Both the position numbers and the translations under genes were made by a program. Below are positions 1 through 8,794 of a stretch of 64,000 nt of DNA, piece by piece. Under the pieces are notes generated by a model that made no database searches, was not told the DNA's origin, and saw nothing but the letters and a program-made list of their open reading frames with translations. This DNA comes from Bacteroidota bacterium (GTDB taxonomy: Bacteria > Bacteroidota > Bacteroidia > Bacteroidales > JAADJA01). The stretch covers positions 1-64,000 of the forward strand of contig JAHLKX010000004.1 of assembly GCA_020444515.1 (NCBI GenBank), given 5' to 3'. How positions within the stretch are numbered: the first letter of the stretch is position 1; every line of letters starts with the position of its first letter.

Positions 1-1280
1 CTCAGGTTTATGTCAGCCCAAACGAAAGTTCTGGTTGGTATATTGATGATATAGAACTTATTGATGACTCAGGTTTATTGATTGATGCTGGTCCTGATGT
101 AGTTTGTAGTATTTCTGCTCCTACTCAATTCAGTGCTTCAGCTTCGGGAGGTTCACCTCCTTATTCTTACGAATGGATTCCTTATGAGTGGTTGTCAGAC
201 CCGTATGTTCTCAATCCTTATGTAAATTGTCCAGATACTACTGTATATACTTTAAAGGTTACAGATGCCAATGGATGCTTCAGAACGGATAGAGTTACAG
301 CAAATGCATTACCTTACAGCACAGAAACAAATATTGTAAACTTTTCATTTACAGAACAAACAGGACCTGCGGTTATTGATGCCACAAACCATAGCGTTTA
401 TATTGAAGTAGACTACAATACAGATATTACCGGACTGGTTGCTACCTTCGAACTTTCAGGAGGGGCAAATGCAACGGTATCAGGAGTTCCACAGTTAAGT
501 GGTAGCACGCCAAATGATTTCACAAATCCGGTTAGTTATTTAATTACAGCAGAAGATATGGTTACAACTCAAGAGTGGACTGTTACCGTAAGCATAAAAC
601 CCTGCGAATTAGACCTTAAAGTTTTGTTGCAGGGACCCTTTTTTAGTTCGCAAATGTTCCCCTGGTTGAATGGGTCCGGAGTTTTACCTTTGAGTCAACC
701 ATATAATGTCTCACCCTGGAATTATTCTGGAACAGAGCAGGTAACGGTCATTCCTAATGCAGATATCGTAGATTGGGTTTTGATAGAGCTAAGAGAAACG
801 GATGGAGATGTTATTACAGCAACTAGTAGTGAGATAATTGCTAAAAGTGCTGCATTTATTCTTAAAAATGGTCAAATTGTTGACATTGATGGTGTCAACA
901 ATCTTAGATACGATATACCCATTTTTGAAAATTTATTTTTAGTTGTCCGCCATAGAAACCATGTAGGAATTATTTCTGCATCGCCTTTATCTTATAATAA
1001 CGGTACTTTCTCATATGACTTTACTGATGATGCTGCAAAAGCCTATGGCGGTGTATTTAGTCAGATCGAAGTGACTGCAGGTACTTGGGCAATGATGGCT
1101 GGCGATGGAAATGGAGATGGAGAAATTGATAACCTGGATAAAAATGACATTTGGTACTATGAAAATAATTCATTGGGATACTATTCTGGTGACTTTGATA
1201 TGAATAGTCAGGTTAATTCTACTGATAATCTTATCATGTGGAAACCTAACAGCGGAAAAGGAACCATGATACCAGATTAA
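1..1280 (+). CDS. Large exported surface protein, C-terminal part (5' end outside window)
   Basis: The reading frame is open from base 3 of the window, so only the C-terminal ~426 residues are present. The first residues (SGWYIDDIEL) resemble the end of a choice-of-anchor-J/MAM-like beta-sandwich as found in M6-type proteases and adhesins. Next comes a PKD/SprB-like repeat (GGSPPYSYEW...TYTLKVTDANGC), then an Ig-like stretch, then from about base 609 a ~220-residue module (LDLKVLLQGPFF ... VDWVLIELR ... VRHRNHVGI ... SYDFTDDAAKAYGG) ending with two dockerin-like acidic loops (DGNGDGEIDNLDK and DFDMNSQVNSTDN) and the terminus MIPD. The same module ends the metallophosphoesterase at 9.5-11.5 kb. 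Its codons look clearly richer in A/T at third positions than most genes to the right. Catalytic activity, if any, lies outside the window. Export and surface location are inferred from domain content. Confidence 0.85.
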   Translation, partial: QVYVSPNESSGWYIDDIELIDDSGLLIDAGPDVVCSISAPTQFSASASGGSPPYSYEWIPYEWLSDPYVLNPYVNCPDTTVYTLKVTDANGCFRTDRVTANALPYSTETNIVNFSFTEQTGPAVIDATNHSVYIEVDYNTDITGLVATFELSGGANATVSGVPQLSGSTPNDFTNPVSYLITAEDMVTTQEWTVTVSIKPCELDLKVLLQGPFFSSQMFPWLNGSGVLPLSQPYNVSPWNYSGTEQVTVIPNADIVDWVLIELRETDGDVITATSSEIIAKSAAFILKNGQIVDIDGVNNLRYDIPIFENLFLVVRHRNHVGIISASPLSYNNGTFSYDFTDDAAKAYGGVFSQIEVTAGTWAMMAGDGNGDGEIDNLDKNDIWYYENNSLGYYSGDFDMNSQVNSTDNLIMWKPNSGKGTMIPD

Positions 1281-1281
1281 A

Positions 1282-1827
1282 AATTAGCTGGGTTTTGAAT
1301 GATTTAAACTTTTCAGTTTCAACAAACAAGAAGGGATAATAAAAATTATTTAATATTAAAATTGAACTGGTATTCAAAATTCAAGTACATCTTCGCAAAC
1401 ATATCCAAACATACAGTTAGCACGAGGGTTTAAGTCAGAGACTGTATGATGGATTATCTCGTGCCGTTGATTCATCAATATTTACTTCTTCGGCTGCAGC
1501 AGAAATGTCCCTTTCGCAAAATCCCTTACTCAGTCTAGTCTCCCGAATGCGCGCACCGGCGCAGAAATTTTCAAATTTCATTCATCCATCAAACAAACTT
1601 CCTCCTTCATTGTAAGGACGCTTCTACCTGCACGTTTTGCGATCCAAATCTCCGATTTGGCTATTTAACCTCTCCATCCTATTTCAAGTCGTCTCTTTTC
1701 ATCGACTCCTAAGCATGACCGAGCGCCATTGTTTTGAATATGTTTTATAACCGGTAAATGTTGAATAGACGATAAACTTTTTGCCTGTATGATTTGTTTA
1801 GGTATGCAAATTTAATATTAAACAAAA
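1282..1827. other. Intergenic region with inverted repeats and a 48-codon minus-strand frame
   Basis: About 545 bases without a recognisable gene. Two inverted repeats are visible: GCACGAG (1420-1426) with CTCGTGC (1458-1464), and CCAAATC-tcc-GATTTGG (1644-1660). Between them, on the minus strand, an open frame of 48 codons runs from ATG at 1581 to TGA at 1435 and begins MKFENFCAGARIRETRLS; an adjoining minus-strand frame further upstream (about 1583-1670) ends KEEVCLMDE then stop. The codon composition is not convincingly that of a gene, and the pattern of hairpins plus short frames looks more like a dispersed intergenic element or a decayed mobile sequence. I cannot assign it. The last ~60 bases before 1828 are AT-rich and would hold the promoter of the next gene. 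Confidence 0.4.
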
Positions 1828-2523
1828 ATGAAAAACTATTTTATAGTGGGCGGTTCTTCGGGTATAGGAAATGCCATTGTCCGGGGTCTCCTTAATCAGG
1901 GCCACAAGGTATTTACAACCTATAACGATCATGCAATGGATGAAAAAGACAACCTGGTTGCCCGGCCATTGAATGTATTGGATGACAACAATAACATGGA
2001 CTTTTTACCCGATCGGTTGGATGGTATGGTCTACTGCCCGGGAAGCATTATGCTACGACCCTTTCATCGTATTAAACCCGAAAGTTTTATAGCTGATTTT
2101 CAGCTCCAGGTGATGGGCGCCATCAACATCCTGCAACAGATCTTACCCCGGATGAAAGCTGCCGACCAGGCATCTGTCGTTTTGTTTTCGACCGTTGCTG
2201 TGCAAAAAGGGTTTAATTTTCATTCGCAGGTGGCTGTAAGCAAAGGGGCCATTGAAGGGCTTACGCGATCGCTGGCTGCTGAATGGGCACCCACGATCCG
2301 GGTGAATGCCATTGCTCCCTCATTGACCGACACCCCCCTCGCTGCCAGATTATTGAGTTCGGACGACAAAAAAGAATCCAATGCCAACAGGCATCCGCTT
2401 AAAAGAATTGGCACACCTGATGATCAGGCAGAGGCTGCCCTTTTTCTGTTATCGGACAAATCGGGCTGGATAACCGGTCAGATCTTGCAGGTGGATGGCG
2501 GGATTTCAGGTATCAACCTTTAG
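1828..2523 (+). CDS. Short-chain dehydrogenase/reductase family protein lacking the catalytic tyrosine
   Basis: A 231-residue Rossmann-fold SDR. The N-terminal dinucleotide-binding motif is GGSSGIG (residues 8-14) and the usual NNAG is replaced by CPGS (70-73). The helix-4/strand-5 region gives the catalytic serine (VVLFST, Ser121) and lysine (VAVSKGA, Lys139), but the position four residues before the lysine, normally tyrosine, is Val135. The C-terminal part (RVNAIAPSLTDTP, then WITGQILQVDGG) is typical of the family. Without the tyrosine the usual hydride-transfer chemistry is doubtful; it could use another residue (His132 is nearby) or act as a binding protein. It stands alone, with no operon partner. 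The ATG at 1828 follows an AT-rich leader without a Shine-Dalgarno sequence, as usual in this phylum. Family is certain, substrate unknown. Confidence 0.9.
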   Translation: MKNYFIVGGSSGIGNAIVRGLLNQGHKVFTTYNDHAMDEKDNLVARPLNVLDDNNNMDFLPDRLDGMVYCPGSIMLRPFHRIKPESFIADFQLQVMGAINILQQILPRMKAADQASVVLFSTVAVQKGFNFHSQVAVSKGAIEGLTRSLAAEWAPTIRVNAIAPSLTDTPLAARLLSSDDKKESNANRHPLKRIGTPDDQAEAALFLLSDKSGWITGQILQVDGGISGINL

Positions 2524-2718
2524 ATAACCCAAATACGGTTGACCCAACCGAGGCGTTGATAGAAATCCTTAACCAGTTAATGAAAAGATACAATTAAAAG
2601 TGTCGAAAGATCTTGTTCGGATGTTTGAGTTAAAAAACACTCAACCTTTACCATCATACGTTTTCATTTCCGAATTAGCTACCAGGCATATTATCTAAAG
2701 ACTGATCCAAAACCGCCA

Positions 2719-5211
2719 TCACTTTTTCTTAAATGCTTTTTTGATATAGGCATAATCAAGGTAATAAAGGATCCTCAGCGACAATGAATTGGTCTGGGGT
2801 GCATCAAGGGTTCTGTCCAGTGCCTGAAAATAATTATCGGAAGGAGAATCACCTTCGGTGAGGATATTGTTTTTCCATACCAGGCTCATTTGACTGCCGG
2901 GAGCAAAGAACCACAGGAATTGCAGGTCGATGTTCATGGCATTGAAGTCGATGTTATGGTTTTCATTATAGGCTGAAGGTATCAGATCCCCGTTTTCCTG
3001 AAGGGTATAGAAGTCGAGATAATCAACCCTTGACCAGTAATGCCTGGCCCGAAGGTTGAGAGACAGATCGGTGGTAAAAATATAGCGCATTTCCAGCACA
3101 TTGTTTATGGAAAGGACATCGCGCTGACCAAAATAGATGGTAGGATTTTGCATGAGGTCATACTGGGTGTCCACCCAGCCATAATCCTTGCTCCTGATAT
3201 CATATTCCGAGGCAAAGGCCAGGGTTAAGCGATCGGAGAACCGGTAGCGGGGTTCGAAGGAAAACCAGTACAAACCCCGCTGGTTTTCGGGATGGTAATA
3301 AAAACCAAACTCACCCTCGGCGGCAAACCGTTTTCTTGAATCGGATGAAACTCCCAGTTCACCATCCCAGGAAGGGGGTAAATAAAGATACCAGCCATCC
3401 TGACGTGGCTCATAAAAATCATAGGTCCCCGTCGGACGAAATGCGATTTCCGTATAAAATCGCCAGAAATTCCTGAAGGTGTTGGAATTGTTCAATTCCA
3501 GATCAATAAACATCATTTCGAAAGGCTTGTATTGGGCATAATGTTTGGCTTCAAAAGCAGTTCTTGATTGAAGGATCCTCCATACCGGCTGATTTATGTT
3601 ATAAGATAGGGATCCATTATTTCGAACCTCATTGTTGCGGTCGAGGTAACCCATGTCGTTGGGATCATAGTTATCATCGATGATCTCGGTTGAAAGGCTG
3701 TATCGCCAGGTACCACCCGGCTTATAGATATTCAGCAGGGAGGTATACCCCAGGTCAGCAGCACCCATGTTTTCATAGATCTGACTCACATTGATGAGCC
3801 CTTTAAAGGCAAATGAATTGGCCTTATTGAGCAGTTTGGTTTCCGTTCCGGTGACATTGGCTATGTAATCCCAATTGGGGGTCCAGTAGTTGGTATTGAT
3901 GAGGGTGACATAGGACTGGTTTTTCAGGTTCTGGTCGAATACCAGCACATTGTAATTGGTAAAGGGCTGGGTGGCGATCCTGCGGGTGCTGCCGGTGAGG
4001 GTATCCTGTGCCTTTGCCCAGGTATGGGTGGTCATCCCGTTGAACACCCCAATGCCCAGTCCATGGCGGTTGCGGCCACTGACTTTGGTGGCATTGATTA
4101 CCTGGGTGAGATCGGGGTTTTTAATGATCTTCTCATGGGCCCGCAGGCTGTCATAGGCATCCTCATAACCTCTGGGCAGGGCACCTACACGGCGGGAATA
4201 GAAGATATCACATTTATCAAACATCTCCGTACCTTCGGTGAAGAACTGCCGCTGCTCATCATAGCGGATCTCAAAAGGGGTAAGATTCAAAATGATATCA
4301 TCCGATTGCACCTGCCCGAAATCGGGCACCAGTTCCATGTCGAGGGTAAACGCCTGGCTGATGCCATATTTAAGGTCCATACCACCCCGGATGAATGGGT
4401 CCCAGGCCGCTTCTCCCGGGCGCTTTTCCAGGTAGCCACCCACATAAGGCGTCAATGAGAGCCGCAGGGGTGGTTTGATCCCTTCCATGCCTATCAGGGT
4501 GCCATAGTAGCGAAAGATCTCCTGGCTGTCGTTGGGTACCCATGACCAGGTCGACATTTCATTGCGCCGTGCCAGCCGCCGCCACAAGTTGATGCCCCAG
4601 GTCTGAATGTCTGTCTTCGGAAAACGAAGGGCGCTATAAGGAATGAATACCTCTGCCATCCATCCCGAATCGGTTATGGTGGCAGCCGAATACCAAACGG
4701 CATCCCATGAAGACTCTTTCCCCGCTGCCGAATATTTACTGTCACTTTGCAATCCTGTGGGGGTGATCTTGAACTCGAACATGGTCAGTCCATCATTGTA
4801 AGGGAGAATATCTACCGAAAGGTAGTCGGTATTAAGCTCATCGGCCTGGTCGCGCTTGCCCAGCTCGGTGAGGATGCTGTCGGGATGGGTATCGTGCATG
4901 TAGGCTGCCACATACAACCCAGTTTCATTGTACCCAAATCGGATCTCCGTTTCATAAGACGGGCGTTCCGCATTATACGGCTGGTACTGAATAAAACCCG
5001 TGGCCAGGGGCAGGTTTGCCCAGATATCCTGGTCGGGTATGCCATCAATAACCGGAGTCTGCAAAAGGGAATCGGTACGGACCGATTTTATGGAAAGATC
5101 AAGGGGTTCCTGACTATAACATACAGATGCGGCAACAATAAAAAGGAAAAACAATATCCCCTGTCGCCATGGCCACCAGTCGTACTCAAAACCTCTTGCT
5201 GTTCGAATCAT
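2719..5211 (-). CDS. DUF5916 outer-membrane protein with N-terminal CBM9-like domain
   Basis: An ~830-residue exported protein. After a signal peptide (hydrophobic GILFFLFIVAASVCYSQ) comes a carbohydrate-binding family 9-like beta-sandwich (about residues 40-250: TPVIDGIPDQDIWANLP, TEIRFGYNETGLYVAAY, then GWMAEVFIPYSALRFP and WGINLWRRLARRNE), followed by the long beta-rich DUF5916 region with alternating aromatic/polar strands, probably an outer-membrane beta-barrel. An upstream in-frame ATG at 5262 exists, but 5211 (MIRTARGFEY) gives a better signal peptide, and a promoter-like TACTTTTA sits directly over the upstream ATG. Members of this family are common in Bacteroidota and their substrate is not established; a role in binding or moving carbohydrate or protein at the cell surface is only inferred. 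No companion transport gene is adjacent. Confidence 0.85.
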   Translation of the reverse strand: MIRTARGFEYDWWPWRQGILFFLFIVAASVCYSQEPLDLSIKSVRTDSLLQTPVIDGIPDQDIWANLPLATGFIQYQPYNAERPSYETEIRFGYNETGLYVAAYMHDTHPDSILTELGKRDQADELNTDYLSVDILPYNDGLTMFEFKITPTGLQSDSKYSAAGKESSWDAVWYSAATITDSGWMAEVFIPYSALRFPKTDIQTWGINLWRRLARRNEMSTWSWVPNDSQEIFRYYGTLIGMEGIKPPLRLSLTPYVGGYLEKRPGEAAWDPFIRGGMDLKYGISQAFTLDMELVPDFGQVQSDDIILNLTPFEIRYDEQRQFFTEGTEMFDKCDIFYSRRVGALPRGYEDAYDSLRAHEKIIKNPDLTQVINATKVSGRNRHGLGIGVFNGMTTHTWAKAQDTLTGSTRRIATQPFTNYNVLVFDQNLKNQSYVTLINTNYWTPNWDYIANVTGTETKLLNKANSFAFKGLINVSQIYENMGAADLGYTSLLNIYKPGGTWRYSLSTEIIDDNYDPNDMGYLDRNNEVRNNGSLSYNINQPVWRILQSRTAFEAKHYAQYKPFEMMFIDLELNNSNTFRNFWRFYTEIAFRPTGTYDFYEPRQDGWYLYLPPSWDGELGVSSDSRKRFAAEGEFGFYYHPENQRGLYWFSFEPRYRFSDRLTLAFASEYDIRSKDYGWVDTQYDLMQNPTIYFGQRDVLSINNVLEMRYIFTTDLSLNLRARHYWSRVDYLDFYTLQENGDLIPSAYNENHNIDFNAMNIDLQFLWFFAPGSQMSLVWKNNILTEGDSPSDNYFQALDRTLDAPQTNSLSLRILYYLDYAYIKKAFKKK

Positions 5212-5378
5212 GACTTGATAATTTCTCGCACCCTGCCAGCATATGACACTGCTGACGGGCATAAAAGTAGGATTTTTTTGAAAAGGAGACTTCTAATTTA
5301 TCAAGAAGATTCTGTCAATGGTTATCCCTATTCCGGCATTATAACAAAATTGAAGCAGAACGAAAAAGCATGAACAGG

Positions 5379-5954
5379 TTACCAGGACACCGTGTGCCCA
5401 AAAATGTTGGCAACAATGATGGAGGATCGATTGATGCTTACGACCCCCGAATCATCCATGCTGCGCGTAATCCCTTCATGGCTGACCGTTCCGGTAATCA
5501 ATAAAAGATCAGATTGATGATTTACACTGGTGTAAGTATTCGAAAAAGTACCGGAATAAGTAGTATTTCCCGAAAGGGTTATTTGGGTAGTCCAGCTTTT
5601 ACCATTGTTATCGGTAAATGAATAGGTATATTTCACACCCGTCATAGAAAAAACAAGATCGGTTCCGGTGATATGATGGGTGTTGTCATAACTGGTGGTT
5701 CCAGTAATCAATACGCTTCCGCCCAATGGACCTGTTGTGGTTATGTTGTGCTCCCCGGTTGTTACCCCAGCAAGATTCTGGTTGTAGATATCAACATAAC
5801 AATTGATCAGTGCATTTCCCACCATTTTATAAAAATTTTCATCACTGATGGAAGGGGATACAGTCTCTTCATCTTTGCTGCAACTGCTTATCAGCAGGAG
5901 CGTACACGACATCGCCATGACAACGAATGCGCGCATTTTTACTCTTGTTTTCAT
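5379..5954 (-). CDS. Hypothetical lipoprotein
   Basis: A 191-residue protein with a lipoprotein signal: a basic start (MKTRVKMR), hydrophobic core and lipobox LISSC with the cysteine at about residue 25, followed by SKDEE, an acidic stretch often seen in surface-exposed Bacteroidota lipoproteins. The mature part is rich in Thr, Ser, Gly and short beta-strand-like segments (TGEHNITTTGPLGGSV, YTYSFTDNNGKSWTTQITLSG), suggesting an all-beta fold. I recognise no family. It sits 117 bases upstream (in transcription order) of the DUF5916 start and points the same way, so the two may be cotranscribed. Confidence 0.75.
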   Translation of the reverse strand: MKTRVKMRAFVVMAMSCTLLLISSCSKDEETVSPSISDENFYKMVGNALINCYVDIYNQNLAGVTTGEHNITTTGPLGGSVLITGTTSYDNTHHITGTDLVFSMTGVKYTYSFTDNNGKSWTTQITLSGNTTYSGTFSNTYTSVNHQSDLLLITGTVSHEGITRSMDDSGVVSINRSSIIVANIFGHTVSW

Positions 5955-6401
5955 TACTGATAAAAAATTAGGAAATTAAATCTATTGCTTAACTCTTGTG
6001 ATTCAGGCTTCATAAACCTAAACCAATAGCCGGAATCTACCTTTATACTTAGTTATAAAGACGATAGTTACTGCTTAAAGACACAATAAATTTGTGCATA
6101 GTTGAATTTTGGAACGAAGCAATATCCAGGAAGAGAAACCATTTAAGCTGCAAACCAAAACCTATGGACGGTATTGTTTTGGATCTTTCTTTTAGTCTTA
6201 GAAAATTCTTTGTTGAAAACTGGTATATCCGATTGTTGATGATAAAATGTAAAGAAATATGCTTTATGCCAATTCTAAGTTCAGTCTTCCATTATTTTTC
6301 AGAACAATCCGAAAAAAACCACCTGTATATCCTGAAATTGAACGTGTAAATTTCCAATATCAATAACATTTATTCAAATTGCCAATAAGCCTTTCAGCCT
6401 T
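5955..6401. other. Intergenic region, nothing recognised
   Basis: About 450 AT-rich bases between the start of the lipoprotein gene (minus) and the end of the first CotH gene (minus). An 85-codon plus-strand frame (6092-6349) is present but has no family resemblance, poor composition and no context, and I do not regard it as a gene. No terminator hairpin, tRNA or repeat was seen. Confidence 0.5.
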
Positions 6402-8681
6402 TCACTTTCCCACAACAATTTTGATGATTTGGGTCGAACCATTGGCAGTCAATCGGGTAAGGTAGATACCAGCTTCATAGCTCCCGGCTTCAAACAGGAA
6501 TTCATGATCGCCTGAAGAGAGTTTACCGTGATAAAGGGTCTCCCTTTTCCGGCCCGAAAGATCATATATTTCAAGGGAGACGATCTCCGGTTCGGATAAC
6601 CAAACGGAGAAGGTGGTTTGATCACTGAAAGGATTGGGATAATTTTGAAAAAGGGTCATTCTATTTTCACGTTGAGCGAATGGGGGATTCAGGGTATTCA
6701 AAACATCCATATTCTCAGCACCGAAGGTGGGCAACATTTCCATAAAATTACCAGTGCCATTGGGAAAACGACCGGTTGTGGTATCGGACTTTTGTTCCCC
6801 GAAACTCACCTCGTCAATCAGGTTAATAGCAGCATCGGAGAGCAGGATCACTTCTCCTTCGGCTGAAATTTTAAAATTGGTGTGGAGGCCTTCCTGGCTT
6901 CCATCTTCATCGGCCCAGACCACCAGGTAGTCACCGCCTTCGATCAGGGTATCGGGAAACGTCCATTTATCCGGGTTGGCGGCATTGTCTGACAAATACC
7001 AACCAGTCAGATCGATGGGTTCAGTGCTATTGTTATACAATTCTATCCAGTCATCGAACTCACCATCCTGGTCGGCCATGGTGGTTTCATTGTCGGCCAT
7101 AAATTCATTGATCACCACTTCACCTGTGACGGGCACCGAATAAAATGCATATTCGGCTTTTGCCGGTGAAAAAGCAACCGCCCCTCCATTATCAGCAAAG
7201 ATGTAATAGTCCATGTCAGTTGTTCCTGCTATGAGGGAAACACCCCAGGTGCCATCACCAGCCGTCCCATCATTGTGCATGCCATCATCGAACATATCGA
7301 TCCGGTTGAACTTACCGGCAGGTTGATCACGGAATCCAAGTTCTACTGTTACTGCTCCCGATATTGATGTTGTTATCCAAACCACTTCCCCTGCAAAAGC
7401 TGTTTCGGGATCATGATTCACATTGATGATCGGCGGCGCTTCCTGTTGAAATTGTGTAAGTACTGACAGGTAATCCAATCGCGTTTCCATCAATTCCACA
7501 AGGCCTATTATGGGCATCCCCTGAGGGGGAGGTCCACCACCAACACCATTGTATACATTTTCAAGAAACTCCTCATAGGTGTAAAATTTATGGGGATCAT
7601 TCTGCACCTCTTCATCAATGAGTTGCTGGATTTCCAGGGCACGTTCTTCGTACCATCCGTTTTCAAACAGGGTTTCCATCATGGTTTTCATATGGGCGAT
7701 GTAGATCCGCTGGCGGAGGTCGCTGTTGAGCACTTTACTCACAATGGGATAATCAGTATCGTTGAGCCGGTAAAATGGATCAAAATGTTGCAACTGGTAA
7801 GGATTGAGGGGGCCACTACCCGCATTGACAAATCCGCCGAACGTTTCATTCAGATCCCAGACAATGGGATTCAAACGTCCGTCCCTATCTTCAAAAAGAT
7901 AGTAGTTCTGCGGCATATTGATGGGAGCATCCAGGCTGACCAGCAGGTTATCAAAAGCAAGCATCCAGATCAGCCGGTCGATATTGAGCACCGATCCCAG
8001 TTGATTGTTGTAATTGTTGAGGGTATCCAGGAAATGTATCAGATTCATCCATCCGTTTTCCGACTCCAGCTGATACTGGTTAAAATATACCGTCGAATCA
8101 GCACCCTGCCAGATCCAGACTCCATTGGCAGGACCGTTCATTTCACCCTTGATTCGGGTGTTGTCGTCGCAATGTAAATGTGTTTGCATAAAATATCCGT
8201 CAACATCCTGCACACTGGTATAAAGCCCCAGATAGGTTCCGTTGATCGAAACTTTTGCATAATTGGCAAGGCTCGCAGGCATGAACATACGGGCTATCTC
8301 ATAACTCATGGTTTCCCGAATCATGCTGGGATCTTTAAATCCATTGGAAAGTTTTAACGTTCCGTATCCATCTATTTTCTGATCAGCTATAACATGATCG
8401 AGTTTGATATTCAGGGGCTTTTTGATCAGTCCAGGCTGATAGGAGCTATTGCCCTTATACCGGACACCCACGCTGTCGAAAACAAGACCATTGATGGTGG
8501 CTGTTCCGGTTAGCCGATCCTCTCCCACTATGTAAAGGCTGTCGAGCAGATCATTCCAGTTTGATTCAGCAAACTCGATTTCAATGGTATTGATGGTATT
8601 GATATCATAAAAATTCTGGGAGAATCCGGAATAACAAAATAAAAAGGGCAGGATAATAAGAAGGGATTTAATGTGCTTCAT
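6402..8681 (-). CDS. Secreted CotH kinase-family protein with lamin-tail domain and T9SS sorting domain
   Basis: A 759-residue exported protein. A signal peptide (about 1-21) is followed by a CotH kinase-like domain (about 28-375) with the family landmarks VRYKGNSS (73-80), an INGTYLGLYTSVQDVD segment (146-161) and the metal/active-site motif WDLNETFGG (275-283). A linker and an Ig-like part lead to a lamin-tail domain (about 521-625: VVINEFMADNE, DDWIELYNNSTEPIDLTGWYL). The last ~75 residues (LFQNYPNPFSDQTTFSVWL ... GIYLTRL) are a type A T9SS sorting domain, which targets the protein through the outer membrane. CotH proteins are atypical protein kinases in Bacillus spores; in Bacteroidota their targets are unknown. 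Conserved residues look present, so activity is possible. A second CotH protein lies at 14.9-17.6 kb with a different N-terminal domain. Confidence 0.92.
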   Translation of the reverse strand: MKHIKSLLIILPFLFCYSGFSQNFYDINTINTIEIEFAESNWNDLLDSLYIVGEDRLTGTATINGLVFDSVGVRYKGNSSYQPGLIKKPLNIKLDHVIADQKIDGYGTLKLSNGFKDPSMIRETMSYEIARMFMPASLANYAKVSINGTYLGLYTSVQDVDGYFMQTHLHCDDNTRIKGEMNGPANGVWIWQGADSTVYFNQYQLESENGWMNLIHFLDTLNNYNNQLGSVLNIDRLIWMLAFDNLLVSLDAPINMPQNYYLFEDRDGRLNPIVWDLNETFGGFVNAGSGPLNPYQLQHFDPFYRLNDTDYPIVSKVLNSDLRQRIYIAHMKTMMETLFENGWYEERALEIQQLIDEEVQNDPHKFYTYEEFLENVYNGVGGGPPPQGMPIIGLVELMETRLDYLSVLTQFQQEAPPIINVNHDPETAFAGEVVWITTSISGAVTVELGFRDQPAGKFNRIDMFDDGMHNDGTAGDGTWGVSLIAGTTDMDYYIFADNGGAVAFSPAKAEYAFYSVPVTGEVVINEFMADNETTMADQDGEFDDWIELYNNSTEPIDLTGWYLSDNAANPDKWTFPDTLIEGGDYLVVWADEDGSQEGLHTNFKISAEGEVILLSDAAINLIDEVSFGEQKSDTTTGRFPNGTGNFMEMLPTFGAENMDVLNTLNPPFAQRENRMTLFQNYPNPFSDQTTFSVWLSEPEIVSLEIYDLSGRKRETLYHGKLSSGDHEFLFEAGSYEAGIYLTRLTANGSTQIIKIVVGK

Positions 8682-8794
8682 GAGCCGGAAATTTGCATTT
8701 AGTGTTTTCAGGAAAATTAGATATAAAAAATGGGGAAAGGTTTAAAACCGGATCAAATTTTCATTTTTTTTGATCGGGTTCAGGATTCCCGAGA

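Noticed and set aside
1420..1464. Possible integron attC site
   Set aside because: The stem GCACGAG/CTCGTGC exists, but the conserved RYYYAAC/GTTRRRY ends are not matched and no integrase or cassette array is present.
2535..2549. CGGTTG-acc-CAACCG hairpin after the SDR gene
   Set aside because: Short stem without a T tail on either strand; not a convincing terminator.
4747..5373. 208-codon frame opposite the DUF5916 gene
   Set aside because: Lies antisense to a clearly coding gene with signal peptide and domain motifs; composition is that of an antisense shadow.
6092..6349. 85-codon plus-strand frame in the gap before the first CotH gene
   Set aside because: No family resemblance, unusual composition (many Lys/Cys/Ile), no promoter or partner; probably open by chance.
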